A DNA stretch of 64,000 nucleotides from CAWHXG01 sp963833235 (GTDB lineage: Bacteria; Pseudomonadota; Alphaproteobacteria; Rhodobacterales; Rhodobacteraceae). The stretch spans positions 62,001-126,000 of the forward strand of contig CAWHXG010000001.1 in the NCBI GenBank assembly GCA_963833235.1, given 5' to 3'. Shown one piece after another: positions 7,590 to 14,813 of this stretch. Every line of letters begins with the position of its first letter. Position 1 is the first letter of the stretch. The notes beneath the pieces were generated by a model. It searched no databases and was not told the origin of the DNA. It saw nothing but the letters and a program-made list of their open reading frames with translations. Position numbers and translations under genes: made by a program.

Positions 7590-8871
7590 CGCCCTTGCCG
7601 ACGATCTTCGAGGACGCGCGGCTGGTCGACCCCGAGGCCGGTACGGTCGCGGCCGGCGCGCTGGTCGTGGAGGCCGGCCGGATCGCCCGCGTGCTGCCGG
7701 AGGGCGCGCCCCTGCCCCGCGGCCAGCGGATCGAGTGCCACGGCTGGTGCCTGGCGCCGGGGCTGATCGACCTTGGCGTGAAGATCGGCGAGCCGGGCGA
7801 GCGCCACAAGGAGAGCTTTCGCAGCGCCGGCCGCGCGGCGGCGGCGCGGGCGGCGTGACCACCATCGTCACCCGCCCCGACACCTTGCAGCCCATCGACA
7901 CGCCCGAGACGCTGGAATTCGTGACCCGCAGGGCGGCGGAAGCCGCGCCGGTGCGCATCGCGCCGATGGCGGCGCTGACCCGCGGCCGCGAGGGCCGGCA
8001 GATGACCGAGATCGGCTTTCTGCTGGATGCGGGCGCCGTGGCCTTCACCGACGGCGACCACGTGCTGCGCGACGCGCGGGTTCTGGCGCGGTGCCTGACC
8101 TATGCGGCGGGCCTCGGCGCGCTGGTGGTGGGGCATGTGCAGGAGCCCTGGCTGAGCGCCGGGGCGGCGGCGACCAGCGGCAAGTTCGCCAGCCTGCGGG
8201 GCCTGCCTTCGGTACCCGCCATGGCCGAGCGGCTGGGACTGGAGCGGGATCTGGCGCTGGTGGAGATGACGGGCGTGCGCTACCACGCCGACCAGATCAC
8301 CACCGCCGCCGCCCTGCCGCCGCTGGCCCGCGCCCGGGCCGCGGGGCTGGACGTGACGGCGGGGATCTCGATCCATCACCTGACGCTGAACGAGTTCGAC
8401 GTGGGCGACTACCGGACCTTCTTCAAGCTGAAGCCGCCGCTGCGGGCGGAGGACGACCGGCTGGCGATGGTGGCGGCGCTGGCCGCGGGCGAAATCGACA
8501 TCCTGTGCTCGATGCACACGCCCCAGGACGAGGAAAGCAAGCGGCTGCCCTATGAGGCGGCGGCGTCGGGCGCGGTGGGGCTGGAGACGCTGCTGCCCGC
8601 GGCGCTGCGGCTGTTTCATTCCGGCGAGGTGCCACTGCCCCGGCTGATCGCGGCGATGAGCACGGGCCCGGCGCGGCGGCTGGGCCTGCCCGGCGGGCGG
8701 CTGGCGCCCGGGGCGCCGGCGGATCTGGTTCTCTTCGATCCCGACGCGCCCTTCGTGCTCGACCGCGCGACCCTGCGCTCGAAGTCCCGCAACACGCCCT
8801 TCGACGAGGCGCGCCTGCAGGGCCGGGTGCGGGGCACCTGGGTGGGCGGGCTGAGGGTGTTCCCCGAATGA
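7586..8871 (+). pseudogene. pyrC: Dihydroorotase-like protein (PyrC'), disrupted by a -1 frameshift
   Basis: Homologous to dihydroorotase over its whole length (about 428 residues if repaired). The first frame runs from ATG 7586 to a stop at 7858. Homology continues in another frame from about 7850 (GGVTTIVTRPDT) to 8871. Adding one G to the GCG-rich run near 7845-7850 restores a continuous protein, so this is a single-base deletion or a sequencing error. The active-site HxH of true dihydroorotases (DLHVHLREPG) is replaced by DLGVKIGEPGERHKES, so the family member is non-catalytic even when intact. Such PyrC' proteins serve a structural role in ATCase complexes in some bacteria. I call it a pseudogene only because of the shift. 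Confidence 0.85.
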
Positions 8872-8884
8872 GGGGGGCGCGGCG

Positions 8885-9508
8885 ATGATCCCGGAATTCA
8901 CCACCCCGCCGGGCTTGCTGGCGCTGGCCGGGCTGCTGGGCTACCTGCTGGGCTCGGTGCCCTTCGGGATCGTCATGGCGCGGGCGTTCGGGCTGGGCGA
9001 TCTGCGGCGCATCGGCTCGGGCAACATCGGGGCGACCAACGTGCTGCGCACCGGCAACCGGCCGGCGGCGGCGCTGACCCTCATCCTCGACAGCGGCAAG
9101 GCGGCGGCGGCGGTGCTGATCGCGCGCGCGGCGCTTGGCGCGGATGCCGCCCAGCTGGCGGGCTTCGCGGCGTTCCTGGGGCATTGCTTCCCGGTGTGGC
9201 TGGGCTTTCGCGGCGGCAAGGGGGTGGCCACCTTCCTCGGCACGCTTCTGGCGCTGTCGCTGCCCGTGGGGGCAGCGGCCTGCGCGGTGTGGCTGGCGGT
9301 GGCGGCGGTCCTGCGGATCAGCTCGGCCGCGGCTCTTGCGGCGGCGGTTCTGGCGGTTCCCCTGGCCTGGGCGTTGGGGCGGCCGGACCTGATCGCGCTG
9401 ACGCTGGGACTTGCCGTTCTGGTGACCGTCCGTCACCATGCCAACATCGCCCGGCTGCTGGCCGGGACAGAGCCCCGCATCGGTGCCGACAAGAAGAGAA
9501 CGCCATGA
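8885..9508 (+). CDS. plsY: Glycerol-3-phosphate acyltransferase PlsY
   Basis: Integral inner-membrane enzyme that moves acyl groups from acyl-phosphate to glycerol-3-phosphate, starting phospholipid synthesis. 207 residues, several transmembrane segments, and the three family motifs: GSVPFG, GSGNIGATN and GHCFPVWLGFRGGKGVAT. It follows the pyrC-like gene by 13 bases. The C-terminal stop overlaps the ATG of the DUF805 gene (ATGA), so these are probably cotranscribed. Confidence 0.96.
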   Translation: MIPEFTTPPGLLALAGLLGYLLGSVPFGIVMARAFGLGDLRRIGSGNIGATNVLRTGNRPAAALTLILDSGKAAAAVLIARAALGADAAQLAGFAAFLGHCFPVWLGFRGGKGVATFLGTLLALSLPVGAAACAVWLAVAAVLRISSAAALAAAVLAVPLAWALGRPDLIALTLGLAVLVTVRHHANIARLLAGTEPRIGADKKRTP

Positions 9509-9870
9509 CATTCACGGACGCGATCAAGACCTGCTTTCAGAACTACGCGACCTTCCGGGGCCGCGCCGGGCGCCCGGAATTCTGGTACTTCGTGCTGTTC
9601 ATCCTCGTGGTGAACCTGCTCTTCGGGTTCATCGACGGGATCGTCTTCGGGGACCGCATCTACCTGGGCCCCTTCGCGACCATCTTCGACCTGGCAACCC
9701 TGCTGCCCCTGCTGGCCGTGGGCGCCCGGCGGCTGCACGACATCGGCAAGAGCGGCTGGTGGCTGCTGCTCGGGCTGATCCCGCTGGTGGGGGCGATCGT
9801 GCTGATCTGGTGGTGCATCCAGAAGGGCGAGGTGGGGGAGAACAAGTGGGACGTGCCGGGGGAGGCGTAG
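9505..9870 (+). CDS. DUF805 family membrane protein
   Basis: 121 residues. Opens with FRGRAGRPEFWYFVLF, the hallmark of DUF805, followed by three to four transmembrane helices and the conserved ARRLHDIGKSGWW motif. ATG 9505 overlaps the plsY stop. Function unknown; these small proteins are common next to membrane or phospholipid genes. Confidence 0.9.
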   Translation: MTFTDAIKTCFQNYATFRGRAGRPEFWYFVLFILVVNLLFGFIDGIVFGDRIYLGPFATIFDLATLLPLLAVGARRLHDIGKSGWWLLLGLIPLVGAIVLIWWCIQKGEVGENKWDVPGEA

Positions 9871-9873
9871 AGC

Positions 9874-10749
9874 TTACCCCTCTTGGGCTTTCCTGCCAGT
9901 GATTGACTCGATTAGCTTCTGGGAATGCGCGCCTATCATGTTACTAGATTTCGCGCCGTGCTCATTAATCCTTCGTGCGCGATCCCTATCGATCTTAACT
10001 ACCTCGGGAATTTTCTGACGGACGTCCCTTAGCAAGACTAAACACAGTTTAGGACCCAAAGGCATCCACAACTCTAACTTAGGATTTTGCAACCCGTTTC
10101 TTCCGCCATTTCCGATCCTGTAAACTATGCTACTTGTAAGGATGAATGCGTTTCCCGGCGTACATATCGCCCATCGGATAGAGAAATCATCAAGCGCCCA
10201 GCGAAACCTTTCCGCAAGTCTTGCCGTTGCGCGGACCCGGATGTTACGGCCATAGGATGCTTGGGTAACAGGATCAGATAGCTTTCGTTGAAAGTCTTCC
10301 AGCCCTGACTTATCAAGCTCTTCAGGCAAACTCCCATAACTGATATCGAGCAAGTTTTCACCAATCGCCATATTATCGTACCCCGCAACGAATTCAGACG
10401 TTCGTGTTAACATTATGAAAACTGTTTCTCTTAGTGTATCTAAACCCGCCCCGGAAAATCTTGGCACCATTCGCTTCAGAAAGGTTTCATGGATTGCCGG
10501 AACAACCTTGCCAATATAGTCGTCTACCTGACCATAAAACTCCTTTTCGACGATATCAGACGGCTGACCGCCATCCAAAACTGTGTAGAAATTCCTTTCC
10601 TTGAACGCACTTACGGGGTTCCGCAATTCCGGCGCCCCGTATCGGCCGTCCCCTCCCCTCTCGGAGAACCATATCTTCCCCGATCCAGTCGCGAACCCCC
10701 TCTGCAATGATTGCGGCACAAAATGGTGCCGTTTCGCTCGCCTGGAGAT
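9874..10749 (-). CDS. DUF4238-like protein on an AT-rich, probably acquired segment
   Basis: About 291 residues, unknown function. The first in-frame standard start is GTG 10719 (VPQSLQRGFA), but the DUF4238 hallmark HHFVPQ needs codons upstream of it. A TAG lies just beyond, and the only candidate between them is ATC 10749, behind GGAGGG five bases away. The gene is far more AT-rich than its neighbours (about 48% GC by eye) and uses AT-ending codons freely, pointing to horizontal transfer. It stands alone between the DUF805 gene and gshA, tail to tail with the former. No transposase or obvious attachment repeats flank it. Confidence 0.7.
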   Translation of the reverse strand: MSRRAKRHHFVPQSLQRGFATGSGKIWFSERGGDGRYGAPELRNPVSAFKERNFYTVLDGGQPSDIVEKEFYGQVDDYIGKVVPAIHETFLKRMVPRFSGAGLDTLRETVFIMLTRTSEFVAGYDNMAIGENLLDISYGSLPEELDKSGLEDFQRKLSDPVTQASYGRNIRVRATARLAERFRWALDDFSIRWAICTPGNAFILTSSIVYRIGNGGRNGLQNPKLELWMPLGPKLCLVLLRDVRQKIPEVVKIDRDRARRINEHGAKSSNMIGAHSQKLIESITGRKAQEG

Positions 10750-10859
10750 AGTACCCTCCTATCTATGGATCCGAAAAAGGTTGTCGCTTCGACCCCTAGT
10801 TCAGAGAAGGTGAGCGCCGGGGCTCGGCTCCGCCCTACTTGGTGACCGCGGGCCAAGGA

Positions 10860-12230
10860 TCAATAACTGTATTCCCCATACACCCGGCTCAGATCGCCGC
10901 CCCACTCCCCCTCGTACTTACCCATCAGCTCGTCCGCAGGGACCTGCCCGGACTCCACGCTCTCGTGGAGGGCGTTGAGGAAATGCGACTCGTCGGCGAT
11001 GAGGCCGCCGGCGCCGGGCATGGCGCGGGCGCGCAGGCCGGCATCGGCGATGGCCAAGACCTCGGCGGCGAGGTCCTGCATCCGCCGTCGCCCCACCTCG
11101 GCCTGCAGCCCCTGCTCGGACGCCGCGACGCGCCAGGCCTCGCGGCTCTCGGCGTCCCAGCCCTTTGCAAGGTCCCACGCGGCGTCGAGCGATCCCTGGT
11201 CGTAGAGCAGCCCGACCCAGAGGGCGGGCAGCGCGCAGAGGCGGCGCCAGGGGCCACCATCGGCGCCGCGCATCTCGATGAACTTCTTCAGCCGCGCCTC
11301 GGGGAAGAGCGTGGTCAGGTGGTCGGCCCAGTCGCTGAGCGTCGGACGCTCGCCGGGGAGCGCGGGCAATTCGCCGCGCATGAAGTCGCGGAAGGACTGG
11401 CCGAGGGCGTCGATGTAGACCCCGTCGCGGTAGACGAAGTACATCGGCACGTCGAGCGCGTACTCCACCCACCGCTCGAACCCGAACCCGTCCTCGAAGA
11501 CGAAGGGGATCATGCCTGTGCGCGCGTCGTCCAAGCCCCGCCAGACGCGGGAGCGCCAGGACTTGTGCCCGTTGGGCGCGCCGTCGAGGAAGGGCGAGTT
11601 GGCGAAGAGCGCCGTGGCGACCGGCTGCAGGGCGAGCGCGACGCGCATCTTCTGCACCATGTCGGCCTCGGTCGCGAAATCGAGGTTCACCTGCACGGTG
11701 CAGGTGCGATACATCATCTGGGTGCCGTGGGTGCCGACCCGGCCCATGTAGTCGGTCATCAGCTTGTAGCGGCCCTTGGGCATCCGCGGCATCTGTTCCT
11801 GCGACCAGATCGGCGCGGCGCCGAGGCCGATGAAGCCCGCGCGGATGCCCTCGGCCACGGCCTGCACCTCGCGCAGGTGGGCGTTCACCTCGTCGCAGGT
11901 CTCGTGGATGGTGCGGACGGGTGCGCCGGAAAGCTCCAGCTGGCCGCCCGGTTCCAGGCTGACGTTGGCGCCCGCCTTCTCGAGCCCGATGAGGTGCCCG
12001 GCCTCCAGCACCGGCGCCCAGCCGAAACGGTCCCGCAGCCCCTCCAGCATGGCGCGGATGGAGCACGGGCCGTCGTAGGGCAGCGGCAGCAGGGTGTCGC
12101 GGCAATAGCCGAACTTCTCGTGCTCGGTGCCGATGCGCCAGTCGTCCTTCGGCTTGCAGCCATCGGCGAGATAGGCGGCCAGATCCGCGAGCGCGCCGAC
12201 CGGCCCGCCGCCGCTTTGGGGAATGGACAT
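10860..12230 (-). CDS. gshA: Glutamate-cysteine ligase (GCS2/plant type)
   Basis: First enzyme of glutathione synthesis: ATP-dependent joining of glutamate and cysteine; cytosolic. 456 residues, the usual length for the proteobacterial plant-type enzyme. Diagnostic stretches are WRIGTEHEKFGY, EPGGQLELSG, MPKGRYKLMTDYM and QVNLDFA. ATG 12230 begins MSIPQSGGG; the longer frame to 12269 has no homology. It is followed downstream by the foreign DUF4238 gene. The next upstream gene starts 12854 on the same strand, with a gap of about 63 bases. Confidence 0.95.
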   Translation of the reverse strand: MSIPQSGGGPVGALADLAAYLADGCKPKDDWRIGTEHEKFGYCRDTLLPLPYDGPCSIRAMLEGLRDRFGWAPVLEAGHLIGLEKAGANVSLEPGGQLELSGAPVRTIHETCDEVNAHLREVQAVAEGIRAGFIGLGAAPIWSQEQMPRMPKGRYKLMTDYMGRVGTHGTQMMYRTCTVQVNLDFATEADMVQKMRVALALQPVATALFANSPFLDGAPNGHKSWRSRVWRGLDDARTGMIPFVFEDGFGFERWVEYALDVPMYFVYRDGVYIDALGQSFRDFMRGELPALPGERPTLSDWADHLTTLFPEARLKKFIEMRGADGGPWRRLCALPALWVGLLYDQGSLDAAWDLAKGWDAESREAWRVAASEQGLQAEVGRRRMQDLAAEVLAIADAGLRARAMPGAGGLIADESHFLNALHESVESGQVPADELMGKYEGEWGGDLSRVYGEYSY

Positions 12231-12293
12231 GTGCTGGGGGCCTCGGGCGTCGGGTTTCCGGGAGCCCATGCCTGCGGCACATGGGCGGTGCTG

Positions 12294-12854
12294 TCAATCG
12301 AGGGGCGGCGGGGGGCCCGTTCGCCCCGCCGGCGGCAACCGCACGGCCTGCGGGCCGCCGGTCCGGGCCCAGACTGTGCGGATCCGGCCGCCCGGTTCGG
12401 CCAGGTGGCGCAGCATCGCCTCCGTCCGCAGGCCGGGCAGCTTGGCCAGCGCGTCGAAAAGCGCCTCGGCATTTGTCGCGGTCACGGGAATGTGCAGGGC
12501 CGGCCCATCGCTGTGGTGGAAAACCCAGTGGGTCGGGCGGCCTGTGGCGTCGAGCTCGATGCGGGTCAGGGCGGGGATCGCGGCAGCGCCGCCGGTGAGC
12601 GGGCCGAAATAGGCGATGGCGCCCTCGTCGATCTGCACGATGCCGGGCCCCTGCCCCGCCTGCGGGTCGCGGAACCGGCCGCGCTGCCAGCCGGCGACGG
12701 CCAGCCCGGCGCCCGCCAGCAGCAGCGCCCCGCCTACGAGGGAGAGCGGCCCGCGGCCGCCGAGCACCGCCCAGAGCCCCGCCAGCGCCATCGCCGCGCC
12801 GATCAGCGCCTCGCGCCAGCGGCGGGCGGCGGCGGCGAGCTCCGGGCGGATCAT
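12294..12854 (-). CDS. Hypothetical membrane protein
   Basis: 186 residues. Two hydrophobic segments near residues 15-35 and 38-58 are followed by a soluble domain rich in beta-strand pattern (GIVQIDEGAIAYFGPLTGG). I do not recognise a named family. ATG 12854 overlaps the stop of a 22-codon mini-ORF created by a duplicated rsmE/this-gene junction. It sits between rsmE and gshA on the same strand and is probably cotranscribed. Confidence 0.75.
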   Translation of the reverse strand: MIRPELAAAARRWREALIGAAMALAGLWAVLGGRGPLSLVGGALLLAGAGLAVAGWQRGRFRDPQAGQGPGIVQIDEGAIAYFGPLTGGAAAIPALTRIELDATGRPTHWVFHHSDGPALHIPVTATNAEALFDALAKLPGLRTEAMLRHLAEPGGRIRTVWARTGGPQAVRLPPAGRTGPPPPLD

Positions 12855-12963
12855 CGCCGGTCTCCGAGGGTGCTCCGCCGAAGGGCCAGGGCGACGGCCG
12901 GAAGCTCGGGGCGGATCACCGCCAGTCTCCCAGGGTGCTCTGCCAGAGGGCAAGGGCGGCGAC
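12837..12963. repeat. 65-bp tandem duplication of the rsmE/hypothetical gene junction
   Basis: Two copies (about 12837-12898 and 12902-12963) match at roughly 84% over 62 bases, offset 65. Each contains the 3' end of rsmE and the 5' end of the next gene. The inner copy forms a 22-codon ORF (GTG 12919 to stop 12851): it begins VIRPELPA, like MIRPELAA of the hypothetical gene, and ends ALRRSTLGDRR, like ALWQSTLGDWR of RsmE. It overlaps both real genes by start/stop fusion (GTGA, ATGA). Confidence 0.85.
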
Positions 12964-13659
12964 AGCGGCGGTGTCGGCGCGCAGGATGCGCGGGCCGAGG
13001 GCGACGGTGACGGCACCGGGATGCGCCGCGAGGCGGGCGCGCTCGGCATCCGAGAAGCCGCCTTCGGGGCCGACGAGGATCGCCCATGGCGCGCGCCCCG
13101 GCGTATCGAGCAGGGCGGCGGCCTGCCCTGCCAGCGCCTCGTCGCAGACCATCAGGCGGCGTCCCGATGGCCATTCGTCCAGCACCGCGCCCAGCCGCGC
13201 GAGTTCGGCCACTTCGGGCACGAAGGTGCCGCCGCACTGCTCGGCCGCCTCGACGGCGTGGGCCTGCAGCCTGTCGCGACGGATGCGCTCGGCATTGGTG
13301 AACTCGGTCTGCACGGGCAGGATGCGGGCGGCCCCCATCTCGGCCGCCTTCTCGACGATGAAGTCGGTGCGCGCCTTCTTGATCGGCGCGAAGAGCAGCC
13401 AGAGGTCCGGCGGATCGCGCTGCGGGGCAGTCTGGTGAAGCAGCCGGAGCGTGCCGCCGCGCTTGGTCGCGGCTGTGATCTCGGCCGCCCATTCGCCGCT
13501 TCGCCCGTCGAAGGCGGCGACGATGTCGCCCGGGCCGCGCCGCATCACGTTGGCGAGGTAATGGCCCTGGCCGGGCTGCAGCGGCACGCAAAGGCCCGGG
13601 CCGAGTTGCCCCGCCTCCGCGGGCCGGTCTAGATAGAGCCTGATCCTTTGGTCCGACAT
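12916..13659 (-). CDS. rsmE: 16S rRNA (uracil(1498)-N(3))-methyltransferase
   Basis: SPOUT-class methyltransferase that methylates U1498 of 16S rRNA with S-adenosylmethionine. 247 residues: an N-terminal PUA-like domain (HYLANVMRRGPGD), then the knotted catalytic domain with KKARTDFIVEKAAEMGA, LVGPEGGFSDAE (about 195-206) and LGPRILRADTA, the SAM-binding loops. Divergent from ubiA, whose start is 12 bases away, so the two promoters must overlap the coding starts or use short leaders. Confidence 0.95.
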   Translation of the reverse strand: MSDQRIRLYLDRPAEAGQLGPGLCVPLQPGQGHYLANVMRRGPGDIVAAFDGRSGEWAAEITAATKRGGTLRLLHQTAPQRDPPDLWLLFAPIKKARTDFIVEKAAEMGAARILPVQTEFTNAERIRRDRLQAHAVEAAEQCGGTFVPEVAELARLGAVLDEWPSGRRLMVCDEALAGQAAALLDTPGRAPWAILVGPEGGFSDAERARLAAHPGAVTVALGPRILRADTAAVAALALWQSTLGDWR

Positions 13660-13670
13660 GGGGACGTGAT

Positions 13671-14693
13671 ATGCCGCAGACCGGCGCGAGGCCAGTGCCG
13701 GAAGGCCAGGGCGCGAGGCAGGCGGGCGTCGGCGCGGCAGCGCGTGCGCCGGGCCCCGGCGGCAGCGTCGTCGATGCGGCGCACGGCAACTGGGTGGACC
13801 GGCTCGCCCCCGCCGCCACGCGCCCCTATCTGCGCCTGTCGCGCGCCGACCGGCCCATCGGCACCTGGCTGCTGCTGATCCCCTGCTGGTGGGGCCTCCT
13901 GCTGGCGGCCGCGGCGGAGGGAGGGCTGGACTGGCACGGCGCGTGGATCGGACTGGGCTGCGCCATCGGTGCCTTCCTGATGCGCGGCGCCGGCTGCACC
14001 TGGAACGACATCACCGACAGGCACATCGACGCGCAGGTGGCCCGCACCCGGTCGCGCCCGATCCCTTCGGGCCAGGTGAGCCTGCGCGGCGCGCTGGCCT
14101 GGATGTGCGCGCAGGCGCTGACCGCCTTCGGCATCCTGCTGAGCTTCCCGCCCGCCGCCATCGCCCTCGGCACCGGCTCGCTGGGGCTGGTCTGCATCTA
14201 TCCGTTCGCCAAGCGGTTCACCTGGTGGCCACAGGTGTTCCTCGGGCTCGCCTTCAACTGGGGGGTGCTGGTGGCCTGGGCCGCGCAGACGGGCGGGCTG
14301 GCCGCGCCCGCCTTCGCGCTCTACGCCGCCGGGATCGCCTGGACGCTTTTCTACGACACGATCTATGCGCATCAGGACCGGGAGGACGATGCCCTCATCG
14401 GGGTGCGCAGCACGGCGCGGCTTTTCGGGCGGCAGACGGCGCGGTGGCTGGCAGGGTTCCTTGCGGCGGCGGTGGCGCTTCTGGCGGCGGGCGTCTGGCT
14501 GGCGCTGGCGGGAAGCGGCCTGCCGCTCTGGGCCGGGCTTGCCGGCATCGCGGCCTTCGCGGCGCATCTCGGCCGGCAGCTCGGCAGGCTTGAGATCGAC
14601 GACCCCGATGCATGCCGGCGCCTGTTCCTCAGCAATCGCGACGCGGGGCTGATCTTCACGACCGGGCTGGCGCTGGCGGTCCTGCTCGCCTGA
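13671..14693 (+). CDS. ubiA: 4-hydroxybenzoate polyprenyltransferase
   Basis: Inner-membrane prenyltransferase that attaches the polyprenyl tail to 4-hydroxybenzoate in ubiquinone synthesis. 340 residues, with a poorly conserved 45-residue N-terminal lead, so the true start may lie further in. The two aspartate-rich motifs are present: NDITDRHID, and YAHQDREDD in the second repeat. Seven to nine transmembrane helices are evident. RLSRADRPIGTWLLLIPCWW is a family signature. Divergent from rsmE. Confidence 0.94.
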   Translation: MPQTGARPVPEGQGARQAGVGAAARAPGPGGSVVDAAHGNWVDRLAPAATRPYLRLSRADRPIGTWLLLIPCWWGLLLAAAAEGGLDWHGAWIGLGCAIGAFLMRGAGCTWNDITDRHIDAQVARTRSRPIPSGQVSLRGALAWMCAQALTAFGILLSFPPAAIALGTGSLGLVCIYPFAKRFTWWPQVFLGLAFNWGVLVAWAAQTGGLAAPAFALYAAGIAWTLFYDTIYAHQDREDDALIGVRSTARLFGRQTARWLAGFLAAAVALLAAGVWLALAGSGLPLWAGLAGIAAFAAHLGRQLGRLEIDDPDACRRLFLSNRDAGLIFTTGLALAVLLA

Positions 14694-14813
14694 GCGGGGT
14701 GTGGCCGGGGCACGCGTGGCTTCGTTGCAAGCGCAGGACCCAGGCCATATGAGAGCGGCGGGCGGTGCGCGCCCCCGTTCCCCGCCGCGCGTGCCGCAAG
14801 CCACGGAGGCCCC

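Noticed and set aside
10839..13010. 723-codon plus-strand frame opposite gshA, the hypothetical gene and rsmE
   Set aside because: It spans three well supported genes on the other strand; His/Gly/Arg-rich composition, no homology.
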